Assembly: GCA_002964805.2 (NCBI GenBank)
Contig: PUDQ02000003.1
Span: forward strand, 806,001 to 870,000
Reading direction: 5' to 3'
DNA length: 64,000 bases
DNA from: Trametes villosa
Taxonomy: Eukaryota > Basidiomycota > Agaricomycetes > Polyporales > Polyporaceae
The position numbers were made by a program, and so were the translations under genes. The notes below the pieces were generated by a model. The model was not told the DNA's origin. It saw nothing but the letters and a program-made list of their open reading frames with translations, and made no database searches. This document shows positions 55,140 through 64,000 of this stretch, piece by piece. How positions within the stretch are numbered: the first letter of the stretch is position 1; each line of letters begins with the position of its first letter.

Positions 55140-56251
55140 ATGCCCAAGGGAAAACTACATCTCAAACGAACACCAGCGGAAGACGCAGAACGCGAATGGC
55201 GCAAAGCTCAGAAAGCCGCGCGTAAAGCCGCTAAGAAGAAACACATCCACTCCGACGACGATGACCCGTACGCCGAGCGCGACTACGCGCGGAAACGCCG
55301 GCGCACGGAGGCGTACGACGACAGCGACTCCGAGTACGGGCCGCAGCCCGCCTCGTCTGCCTCGGGTGCGGGGAGCCACCGCGCGCACAAGCCGGACTAC
55401 GAGCGCATACAGGCGGAGATCGAGGAGCAGCGCTTCCGGGACAAGCTGTACGAGGCGATGGGCGACGATGAGCGGCTGGACTCTGTCGAGGCGTCGATGA
55501 ACAGCTACGCGCATATACCGAGGCGGTGGCGGGGCGGCGGCATGGAGCGGATGGACGACGAGGCGGGTATCGACCCACAGTATATGGAGGACGAGGATTA
55601 TGCGGAGTGGGTGCGGTCGGGCATGTGGAGGTACGCTGTGGCAAACGGCGTCGGTTTACGCGGATTATTGACTGTATGCGCAGGAAGAAGCATGCTGCAG
55701 AGCACGAAGAGCAGATGCGCCGCGAGGCGGAACGGAAAGCCCGCCGCGAACGCGAGAAAGCACTGAAGGAGGAGACCCGTCGGATGGAGCGCGTTGCAGA
55801 AGAAGAACGGAGACTACGGAGAAGCGCGAGGGAGCGCCTCCGCGCTGTCGAAGCTCGCGAGTACTACGACGTGCGGTGGAAGGAGCTCCTCGCGCCTGGC
55901 AGCACCGCGGCCTCGGGCAGCCTGCGCTTCGGCGACGTACCGTGGCCAGTCATGCCCCCACCATCATCGTCGAAACGCGGAGAACCGACCATTTTGGTCA
56001 TGGACGACCTTACGACAGAAGCGATCTCTGCGTTCCTCTTCCCGCCGTCTGAGGATACGGCTCACGACGACCCGGATGCGGCCAAGAAGGAGAGGAAGGA
56101 GAAGCTGCGGGAGACGATGCTTAGGTTCCACCCCGACAAGTTCGAGGGGCGGATAATGCCGCTAGTGCGTAGCGCGGACAGGGAGCTTGTGCAAGAGGCG
56201 GTCGGGGTCGTGGCGCGGGCGCTGAACACGATGATGGCCGAGAAGAAGTAG
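55140..56251 (+). CDS. NFKBIL1-like protein with C-terminal HPDKF motif
   Basis: Two exons (55140-55630, 55684-56251) predict 352 aa. The N-terminal part is highly charged with Lys-rich and Asp-rich runs, then a helical KPDYERIQAEIEEQRFRDKLYEAMGDD-like region (pieces visible at 55395-55480). The second exon starts with a long Arg/Glu/Lys/Ala coiled coil. The C-terminus has ETMLRFHPDKFEGR followed by VVARALNTMM, matching the end of the NF-kappa-B inhibitor-like 1 family, which is linked to RNA processing in other eukaryotes. The role in fungi is not established. A retroelement lies 100 bp upstream of the ATG, so its promoter has been displaced or replaced. Part of the intron and exon 2 was copied to 57.72 kb. 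Confidence 0.7.
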
Positions 56252-57046
56252 ACGAATTGTAAGCCCCTATTCGCCTGCTCTCGACGGAATTTGACTGAGC
56301 CTCGTAGACAATGTGTATGAGGAGGTCTTCGACCGCACTGTATCTTCTGAGTCGCATGTCAATCGCGCTACGCGGACGATGGTCCATCGGTCAGTAGTCC
56401 GCTGACTCCAACCCCACTGAATGCGAATCAGAGCCCCTGCGCCCCGCACCCTTGTGCTGCTCTCAGCGGATGACCAGCAAGTTCCACTACACGAAGTATG
56501 AACATATCGTCCTACCCGCGGGTTGCCGCCTGAACCCAGGGCGAACATCTCGACTCACCTCGTGTCCCTCGAGACCCCCAGCATAGATCAGCACAGCTTC
56601 ATTCTACCCCGTAAGGATCGTCCGGCATTCGCCTTCCCCAAGCCCAGCCATCTGGGTTTCACGTTCCGGGTGCTGGATCCACCGCGGGGCATGCTGTGCT
56701 ACCCGACGATCCCCTACCGGCCCGCCCAGGTGGCTGAACTTGGCGTCCGCGAGATTCAGGCGCATACACCCAACTCCAGCCAGGGCTCGCCATCAGGGAG
56801 GTACGTTCACCCATGAACCTCTGACCTTTGCGTGTCTCGGACGAGGTCTTGAGTCGCCCAGCATGTATTGCCTACCCTCCCCTGGCCGCCTGCGCGTGCC
56901 TTGTGCTTGCGCGTACAAGTAGAGCACTCACCCGTATAAAAGACAGGCCCTCCCGGCACCAGTACTCCAGGTTCAGCGCACCAACCGCCAAACCTACCCA
57001 CATCATCCAACCGCACTCGCCTATACGCACACCCACCAACCCAACC
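56252..57046 (+). repeat. duplicated upstream block with a 97-codon ORF
   Basis: From about 56500 this region is the inverted partner of 27549-28100. An open frame at 56523-56816 (starting MPPEPRAN, with FRVLDPPRGMLCYP later) has a recognisable but broken counterpart in the other copy. A TATAAAAG box at 56935-56942 serves the secreted-protein gene downstream. The first ~250 bp are the 3' flank of the NFKBIL1-like gene. Confidence 0.65.
56935..56942 (+). promoter_or_regulatory. TATA box of secreted protein copy 3
   Basis: TATAAAAG followed by GACAGGCCCTC, about 110 bp upstream of ATG 57047 and conserved in copy 1. Confidence 0.6.
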
Positions 57047-57430
57047 ATGCCCTTCCCCACCCACCTCCTCTCCCTCCTCGCGGCCGCCACCCTCCTCGCC
57101 CCGCGCGTCCTCGCGGGGGGCACGATCGCCTGCCTCACGGGCCACCTCGCAGGCGGCGTCGGCAACATCCCGATCCACAACGCGGAGTTCTACGACGGCT
57201 CGGACACGTACATCTCGGACGCGCGCGTGCTCGCGTGCCCGACGATGGTCGGCGCGCGCGACGACGGGTACACGAACTGGCTCGGCAGGAGCGGGCGCAC
57301 GATCAGCGCGAACTTCTGGATCACGAAGGACGGGTGCATGAACGTGATGACCGGCGGGCAGCACTACTGGTGCTGCACGAACGGGATCAAGCAGGGCGAC
57401 GGCCAGGTCACGACGTGTAACTATACTTAA
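57047..57430 (+). CDS. small secreted cysteine-rich protein, copy 3
   Basis: Intronless, 127 aa, same length as copy 1 and clearly its closest relative. The signal peptide (LLSLLAAATLLAP, cleavage near RVLA/GG) precedes GGTIACL. Six cysteines are conserved (ACL, LACP, DGC, WCC, TCN). FWITKDGCMNVMTGG and HYWCCTNGI match copy 1. Most differences from copy 1 are single residues between cysteines, suggesting maintained selection on the fold. It stands in inverted orientation relative to copy 1, about 29 kb away, of which about 19 kb is the later transposon nest. Function unknown. Confidence 0.82.
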   Translation: MPFPTHLLSLLAAATLLAPRVLAGGTIACLTGHLAGGVGNIPIHNAEFYDGSDTYISDARVLACPTMVGARDDGYTNWLGRSGRTISANFWITKDGCMNVMTGGQHYWCCTNGIKQGDGQVTTCNYT

Positions 57431-57720
57431 GTGGGTGTTGACGGGACGGTGCGTGCTGGGCTGGTCGAAGAGTGTGGAGCGGAGTTTGCTGACGGTCCCG
57501 TGGGCTCTGCAGGATTGGGCCCGGCCTGCGAGGGATGGTGTATGGCGCAGCCAGGTGTCGTGGAGTACAGTAACAGTTCGTGTAGCAGCGGTCGCGGGGA
57601 ACTGCGTATGTTCTATCCGGGGATGTTGTCCCACACGTTCTTGGTACTGTGGCGGTTGAGTGCGCATGTCAGCTCCGTCGCGCCTACGCGGTTGTATGCT
57701 CTTTCTTTCGCACTGCGGTA
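57431..57720. other. 3' flank of secreted protein copy 3
   Basis: No gene seen; about 290 bp up to the chimeric relic. Confidence 0.5.
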
Positions 57721-58032
57721 AATTGACCGTATGCGCAGGAAGAAGCATGCTGCAGAGCATGAAGCTTGAAGAGCAGATGCGCCGCGAAGCGGAGCGCAAA
57801 GCCCGTCGTGAACGGGAGAAGGCGAGATGCTCGGCCAGCCCGCGGACAAGACGTACGTCGAAGTGGACCAACGGCCACGGCAAGTCGATCCAGGACAGCT
57901 TCTGGATCACGCGTTCACGAGCGACCAGTGCTTGAACGTCCAGATCGGCGGAGATCACCACTGCAGTACTAGTGCTGCGTGAGCAAGATCAACCAGGGCA
58001 GCTTCGGACATCACGAGTGCGACTGGTCTTGA
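57721..58032 (+). pseudogene. chimeric relic: NFKBIL1-like piece joined to a decayed secreted-protein 3' end
   Basis: 57721-57823 copies 55666-55766: the last ~18 nt of the intron of the NFKBIL1-like gene plus the start of its exon 2 (GGAAGAAGCATGCTGCAGAG), with a 6-nt insertion and several substitutions. At about 57823 it switches to the 3' half of a copy 2-type secreted-protein gene (GAGATGCTCGGCCAGCCCGC to the final GACTGGTCTTGAG). That half carries indels and loses the WCC region frame. Because intron sequence is included, the first part was copied at DNA level, not from mRNA. No open frame spans the chimera usefully. Confidence 0.8.
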
Positions 58033-58541
58033 GCGGTGGGATGAGTGTCTTGAGCGTCACGACCATCTCCGGTGTTTGTTGACCCCCATTGCTGCTAGCA
58101 CAAAGATTCAACGACGTGTCGCCTTGTAACCACGGATCATTGTACGTGCTAGTCTTCAGCGACCGCAGCCGGCTCTGGAACAAGGCGCCTCAAAGTAAGT
58201 GAGTCATCTCGGCTTTGACGCTCTCGTACACGCCTAGTAGCCGCTGATATACAACATCGCCGGCAGGCACCATGGCATGCTTCAATGGCGCATATGCGTA
58301 CAGTGGGAGTCCCCCATCTGCCACGGACGTCAAGGTTCTCTAGGCTGCATTGATGTTCAAATGTGGCGATCTTCAAGCTTGACTGACTGGCGGGTCCGAG
58401 TCAGCACGAGGTTGCGGTTGCGCGCGACGTGCCCACTGCTTCCATTCTGAGTATATATACTGAGGCCAGGATGACTCGCAACAGAATCTCCAAAGGGGTT
58501 CGTTCGTTTCACGCCTGAAAGCACCTTCGCAAGCAGCATCG
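58033..58541. other. intergenic
   Basis: 5' flank of the next gene, with a TATATATA-type box near 58452 about 90 bp upstream of its ATG. No gene seen. Confidence 0.5.
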
Positions 58542-59495
58542 ATGACCGCCGCCGATATTCCTACGTCGCGGGACGTCTCGACGACGCTCAACTACCACCA
58601 CGCCCTCAACGACGAGCCGCCCTACAAGTACAAGCGGGGGGACCCTCCCACTGGTACGCCGAGGTCGAATGTCGCCCTTCAGCCGTACCCTGTCGTCATA
58701 CACGACGCGCGCGGCCGCGAGGGTGACCTGACCCTCGATAAGACGGGGTTCCAGTTTGTGACCTGGCCTTGTAAAGAAAAGGCGTTCGACGACGACGAGC
58801 ACATCAAGGCCGAGCACTATCCCGAGGTAGAAGAGTTCCTCAAGAAGGTCACGGGGGCGAAGCGCATCTTCATATTTGATCATGTTATCAGGTTTGCCAC
58901 TTACCCCAGCTCTGCGCTACGGATACGAGCTGACTCGCTCCTACAGGCGCAGTTCTCAGAAAGATATCAGAGAAGCAAACGTTAGAAGCCGAGAGCCTAT
59001 AGTACGTCTTCATGGGACGCGACTAACCGGATGCGCTGACAGAAAACTCAGGAGGGCGTGCATGTCGACCAAACCTACCAGGCTACCTTGAAGCGCGTCA
59101 GGAATCACCTCCGAGACGAGGCCGACAGCCTCCTTCAGTCGCGTGTCCGCCTCATCACCGTCTGGCGGCCGATCCGACACCCAGTCGCACACAAACCGCT
59201 TGGGGTCTCGGACTGGCGCTTTCTGGACGAGGCGCGCGATCTCGTCCAAGTACGGCTGATCATGCCGCACCGCGACGGGAGCACGGTCAGCGTACGCTAC
59301 CACCCTAACCACCGCTGGTACTACCTCTCGGACCAGACCCCGGACGAGGTGATCCTCATCAAGTGCTTCGACTCGGAGCTGGATGGGAGGGCGCGCTTGA
59401 GCGCGCATTCGGCGTTCGTGGACCCGACCTCGCCGAAGGACGCGCCGCATCGCCAGTCTATTGAGGTCCATGCTTTGGTCTTCGATGCGGAGTAG
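58542..59495 (+). CDS. GA4-desaturase / AsaB / CmcJ-like family protein
   Basis: Three exons (58542-58891, 58947-59001, 59043-59495) predict 285 aa. The N-terminal half has FVTWPCKEKAFDDDEHIKAE and the FIFDHVIRR motif at the first exon junction. The C-terminal half begins with VHVDQTYQATLKRV, carrying the H-x-D pair expected to bind iron, then VRLITVWRPIRHPV, HRWYYLSDQTPDEV and LIKCFDS, and ends with SAHSAFVDPT. Members are putative 2-oxoglutarate/iron oxygenases in fungal and bacterial secondary metabolism (GA4 desaturase, AsaB, CmcJ); the substrate here cannot be told. It is not in an obvious biosynthetic cluster. The first intron has a weak donor (GTTTGC) but phase and motif continuity support it. 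Confidence 0.85.
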
Positions 59496-60602
59496 TGCTC
59501 GACGTACCAGCTTTCTACTCCTCTTCGGCTATGGTCTAGGTAGTTACGTCCTATTTGTATCGCTGATTCGGCTAAGGTATACCCTATTGAATGACTCCCC
59601 CACTTGCAATTACTCGCTTAGTCGGATGAGTCGACGATCATAGCCATAGTCTTGCCTCAAGCCTGCGAAGGTGCAGTACTAAGTACTACTAGCGAAATGG
59701 GATTAATATTGGTACTCTCATAGTAGGTATGTGTTCAGTGTCGCTCTACCTTCTGTACTACATGGAAAATGAATGCCTTCATCGTGCTAGCTTTCGCGAG
59801 AGTACTAGAGTCTCCGAGAACACTGCCACGGGATGCGGGAGGGACAACTTGTTCAGGATATATATAGCAGGTCGCCTTCCCGAACGGGACCAGGACGAAT
59901 GACGTCGCGTGTTATGGCGAAAGTCGAAAGACGGAGGCGCACCGTGAAGGTCTGAACGGCTTGACCTCCTACCACCACCATCTCCCTCCTCCAGCCCTAC
60001 TGGCGATGCGCGTCCGCGGCCAATCTCATACATGTATTATGCTCAGATTTGATTGCACAACGACGCCGGAGAAATATATCCGCGCATACATTCACTTAAA
60101 TCCCGAACAGAGCGATTGAAGTCGCTCTATGCGCGTCGCAAGACTCAAGCTACAGAGCTCGTCAACCTGCCGGGACATCGGCGTAGGTCCTCAAAAACGC
60201 GAACAATCCGACCATTGCAAAGGGGGCATCCTCCTGGCTTCGCTCATTCGCGTGGTTCTTCGGTCAGGCCTGTCTCTTAGCACTGGCTACGGCCTGTTCT
60301 GAACTACGGTAGGTCGGAGCTTGCATCGAGTCCCAATGCTCAAAGGACATGTCTACAGCCAAGTCCACTGCGGTGCATTAGAAGGCCATATTGTCCACTA
60401 TCGTGACAGGTACAGTACGTAAATCCAGTCGTATGCGTATGCGAAGTCCGTAACCTTCATCACCAAGATGCGAAAGAGCGAATGGGGCAGGGCGCGCAGC
60501 CCCGTATCCCGCGTCCATGGAGATCCGAAACGTGGAAAGAGTACGCACGTATAAGGATAGCGACGCTGACAGAAACAGCAACAGGAAAGCGACGACCTCC
60601 AT
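59496..60602. other. convergent 3' region
   Basis: 1.1 kb between the ends of the oxygenase-like gene (plus) and the glucanase gene (minus). Only short frames; nothing supported. Confidence 0.5.
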
Positions 60603-63145
60603 CTATGCGGCCGGTTGGCATCCCCCTGCAGGAATCGCCGCGTTGGCTGCGTCCCACGCGTCGGGGTATGCGCACCCTGCGATGGGTGTCTGGGCCGGCG
60701 TCGTGTCCTTCGCGTTCGCCCACCCGTTGCCGACCACGGCGGTGACCGTCACTCCAGGCGTGCTGAACGTCGGTGGGGGAAGCGTCTGGATGGTGCCTGT
60801 GGGGGTATACTGCGGCAAGCGGGCCTGATCCGCCGGGGCGACATTGTTGAGCTGTGGCGGCCACGCAAGGTCCGCGGTCGCGGCGGGAGCGATCACGCCC
60901 GCACCCGCACCGCCCGTCTGCCACGACTGGAACTGGCCGTTGAAGGGCTGCATCTGGATGCCGAGGTGCTCGCACTTGCCCGAGGCGACGCGGGGATCGG
61001 TGGGCATGAAGCCGTTCTGGAGTCCGAGCTGGTACGACCACAGCGGCGCGCGCACGGTGTTCGTCGTCGAGGAGGGCCCGATCTTCCACGTCCAGAAGAA
61101 CCAGTCGCCGAGCGCGTCCATACTCGCGAGCGCGAAGTTGAGCAGGCCCTTCTTCGTCTCGTCCGACCATCCGCTCGCGTCCTCCCAGTAGGGGCATCCG
61201 GGTCCGTACGCGGAGTTGTCGGGCGTGTCCGCGTTCACTCCGTTGATGTACAGGCCGCAGTCGTTGATTGCGTTGCTGAACTCGCCTGCGAACGTCACTC
61301 CGAAGGCGGTACGGCTACAGGGGGCACACAAGGATAAGTAAGTTCCACACTTTCTGGGACCAGGTAACCTTACCTGTTGTTCATCATCGTTCCCCAGGAC
61401 GTGCATGCCAGAAGCGGCCACTGCCCGCCAAGCTCTTGGCCGTCGCCACCGTCCGCGGTGGTGTTCACCGGGTCCCTGTTGGCCTTGCCGTTGAACGCGA
61501 AGTACGGGTGGGTGTCTGCAAATCACAACCGTTGGTAAGACGTTCAGAACAGGACAAGCACGGACGTACCAAGAGCAACACGGTCAGCTCCGGGGAGGAA
61601 GCCTGCCCAACCTCCTGGTCCGGAGAATCCGTCGTGCATGGCGATCATGGGTCCGTTTCCTGCGCCGATCCCGGTCACCGCGCGAATGGTCTGGTACTCC
61701 TTCAGGTAGCTGTCGAGAACATTGCGGTCAGTGTATTCCGCTTCACGCTTGACGAGTCATGATACTCACAAGGATTCGACGACAGGGCGACTGATCTTCT
61801 GCATGAAGGGCTCGTTGATTGCGCTGAAGATAGGGATGAGGTCCTTCCACTCAGGCTGGGAGATGAACTCGGTGATGATGCGCTGGTAGTCCAGGGAGCG
61901 TTCGCCGTTCGCAAGACCCATCGGACCGTTCATCCAGTTGATGGAACCATCCTTGCCCGAGTGGTTGAAACCGTTCTGTGATCCCGGAATCGTGTGGAGG
62001 TCCAGGTTCACGCGGAGGCCGTACTTGCGCGCCCAGCCAAGCAGGCGGAGGACGTACTTCCAGCAGACGCGCGCGAGGAACGGCTCCGCGACCTTCTGGC
62101 CGTTCCCGTCGACACCGACGTCGTTCCATGCCTCGATCGCCCAGAAGGGGATTTGGAGGCGGATCCAGTTAAGGCCCGCGCCCGCGATCTCGGCGATGTC
62201 CTGCTCGGTGATGAACGTGTTGTAGTGGTCCTCGAGCGTGCTCTGCAGCTGGCCCTTCTGGGCGAGGATGGTGCTGAGCGTCCACTCGTCGACTGCGCCC
62301 GGGTTCGCCTCGTATAGTGCGGGGACGATGAACGGCTCGGGGACGAACAGGCCGCCGATATTCACGCCGAAGATGCGGTCTTTGCCCCAGGTCCAGGTCT
62401 CGTTGAGCGCGGGAGTCCAGGAGTTCGGGCGCGCGGAGTTGTCGAACGGGTTTTCTGGGTTGTTCACCCCTGCAAGGTGTGATCAGTTTCTGCACTTTTG
62501 CCGACGCGATTTTGATTTCGGGCTAGCGGGCCGATTTCTGTGCCGACACCGCACCCTCGTCGCGCCACCACAGCGAGAACAGAACGCGGACTTACAGAAG
62601 CCACCGAACTGGTTCTTGTACGTGAACGTCGTGCCATCCTCCATCGTGACAGTGCTGCCGTCTCCACCAGTCGTGACCGCCGTCTGGACGGGCTTCGCAG
62701 GCGCGGTGGTGGACCCGGTGCTGCTGCTGCCTCCATTGCCGTTCGACGCCGCGCCGGAAGACGCGCCACTGGAGACCGCGTTATGCTGGTTGGGCTTGAT
62801 GACCTTGAAGTACACGGGGACGATAACAGCCACGACGATCACGGCAAGAGCCACCAAGGAGAGGAACCAGAACAAGGCGCGTTTGTAGAAGGGCCGACGT
62901 GGGGCGAAATCGGCCGACTCGGCGCCGCTGTAGCTTTCTTTCGAGAGAATGGCGCCCTCGGGCAGCACGGCGTCGGTAGAGCCAGAGTTGGGTAGCATGG
63001 GTGCATCGTCGCGCGGGGTGCCCGCGAGCGAGCGGTCGGGTATAGGGCCTGAGAGGGGCCGAGGAGGACCGAGTGGCGAGCCTTGGGCGGAGAGGTGGTC
63101 GGACCCAGCCTGGTCGAAGGGGTTGTACTGCGACGACCGGTTCAT
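60603..63145 (-). CDS. membrane-anchored GH5 subfamily 9 exo-beta-1,3-glucanase
   Basis: ATG 63145 to stop near 60603, about seven exons; the first two are complement(62596-63145) and complement(61770-62469). The N-terminal ~88 residues are cytosolic-type, rich in Pro/Ser, and are followed by one membrane span (residues 91-113, LFWFLSLVALAVIVVAVIVP), giving a type II membrane protein. A Ser/Gly/Thr linker leads to the TIM barrel: FGVNIGGLFVPEPF, GLNWIRLQIPFWAIE, GLRVNLDLHTIPGSQNGF, acid/base Glu in SAINEPF, DTHPYFAF, and the nucleophile Glu in FAGEFSNA. A Pro/Thr-rich ~120-residue tail follows. It hydrolyses beta-1,3-glucan at the cell surface, in wall remodelling. The barrel and both catalytic Glu residues are intact. 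Confidence 0.92.
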
Positions 63146-64000
63146 GGCGGGGGCGGGGAGGTGATGGGGGCCCCGGGCGTGGATTGTGCGTGAAGGGGGT
63201 ATGGGTGCAGGCCTGGTGAGGTGCGCCTGCTGGTTATATCAGCCCGCCGCGAGAGCGGGAGCAGGGAAGCTGGGCGGGCCCGGAGGGGGAACGAGGGGGC
63301 GCGGATGGCGGGGAAAGGAGAAGGAGCGCACGCGAGGCCGTCCGCCCGAGGGCGCGTCCATATATTCGCGCGGGGAAATGCACACCTCAATTCTGGCCCA
63401 GGACGCGAGCGCCGACCCGGCTCACATGTCGGCCTTCCTTGCGGTGGCAGCTGTGCGGCCATCTGCCCTCCTATTCTGCCCGCCCCATGACCCCGCCCGA
63501 GCTGGCGACCCTTCGCTCGCCCTGCCGACCTGCATATCCTGCCGAACCGACTTGCGCGCGGCCGCGGCCACGATGCGTTCATAGGCCCATCGTAGCTCGT
63601 CCTGAAGCCCGCGTCCAGCGAGGTGTGGCTGCGAGCGCACGGAACGGAGGAGGATGCATGACTGTACGAAGCCGGGCTTGGCCCACTCTCACGTCGGCTT
63701 CGACACCCGGATCGAGGCGTGCCCATATATGGGAAGGTGAGTCTCGTTCCCCGGCGTTTCTCTGGTCCATCTGCCTCTGCTCAAACTATCGATGGGCAGC
63801 GCAGATCCATCCAGCGTGGCCTCGACGAATAGCGAGCTTCTCAGCGCGAGCTCGCCAGCCCTCGTGTCGACCTAGCGTCGACAGAGTTCACGATACCTTC
63901 CCCGGGTGTCAGCATATTCTGCGAAATGCAGCCCGGTCAGGCGCCTTCAGGCGCGCGCCCCTCAAATTCCCCGACAGGCGACGGATCAGAACTCCACGAG
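63146..64000. other. 5' flank of the glucanase gene
   Basis: Promoter side of the GH5 gene; a minus-strand TATATA-like motif is near 63233-63240. Long overlapping frames here are shadows of GC-rich DNA. Nothing else seen. Confidence 0.45.

Overview
The window is nuclear DNA of a basidiomycete fungus, most likely an Agaricomycete. The genes are interrupted by many introns of about 47-70 nt, TATA boxes sit 50-120 bp upstream of several starts, and there are small secreted cysteine-rich proteins and a KDZ transposon with a CxC2 cluster, a combination typical of mushroom-forming fungi. No species can be named from the sequence alone. Exon boundaries below were placed by hand from splice signals, reading phase and family similarity.

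Layout. 0-5.6 kb: mostly unassigned, with one long low-complexity ORF (minus) and a seven-exon cysteine-rich gene. 5.6-8.3 kb: two YciI-like genes flanking ISA2. 8.3-13 kb: no convincing gene. 13-15.3 kb: a bZIP regulator with a membrane-segment-like stretch. 15.3-18.7 kb: GC-rich, unassigned. 18.7-23.1 kb: mitochondrial MDL1-type ABC transporter and GEP4-type phosphatase. 23.7-24.3 kb: a third YciI-like gene. 25.3-26.6 kb: a coiled-coil protein. 27.2-28.9 kb: two small secreted proteins. 30.7-35.1 kb: N-acetylglucosamine-6-phosphate deacetylase and NMN adenylyltransferase. 36.0-55.0 kb: a nested transposon block. 55.1-64 kb: an NFKBIL1-like gene, a third secreted protein, a chimeric relic, an AsaB/CmcJ/GA4-desaturase-like gene and a membrane-anchored GH5 exo-beta-1,3-glucanase.

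The centrepiece is the nest. A non-LTR retrotransposon (35982-55025, poly-A tail, 14-bp target duplication) landed between the divergently transcribed NMNAT and NFKBIL1-like genes. A 12,450-bp KDZ-type DNA transposon (38170-50619) later inserted into ORF1 of that retroelement, with a perfect 9-bp duplication and terminal inverted repeats identical over the outer 207 bp. Its subterminal regions are arrays of a palindromic unit of about 40 bp. It carries a transposase gene with an N-terminal CxC2 cluster and a divergent six-exon companion gene. The transposase model is phase-consistent across ten exons except for one in-frame TAG. Formally removing the insertion leaves the retroelement ORF1 open, running into ORF2 through an ATGA overlap.

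Around the nest the host sequence has been rearranged. The secreted-protein gene at 27.2 kb and about 0.55 kb of its upstream DNA recur in inverted orientation at 56.5-57.4 kb. A chimeric relic at 57.7-58.0 kb joins an intron-exon piece of the NFKBIL1-like gene to a decayed secreted-protein 3' end. Functionally the window holds a mitochondrial set (ISA2, MDL1, GEP4), cell-wall and amino-sugar genes (GH5_9 glucanase, GlcNAc-6-P deacetylase), NAD synthesis (NMNAT) and stress or secretion candidates (bZIP, YciI trio, secreted proteins); nothing shows that they are co-regulated.
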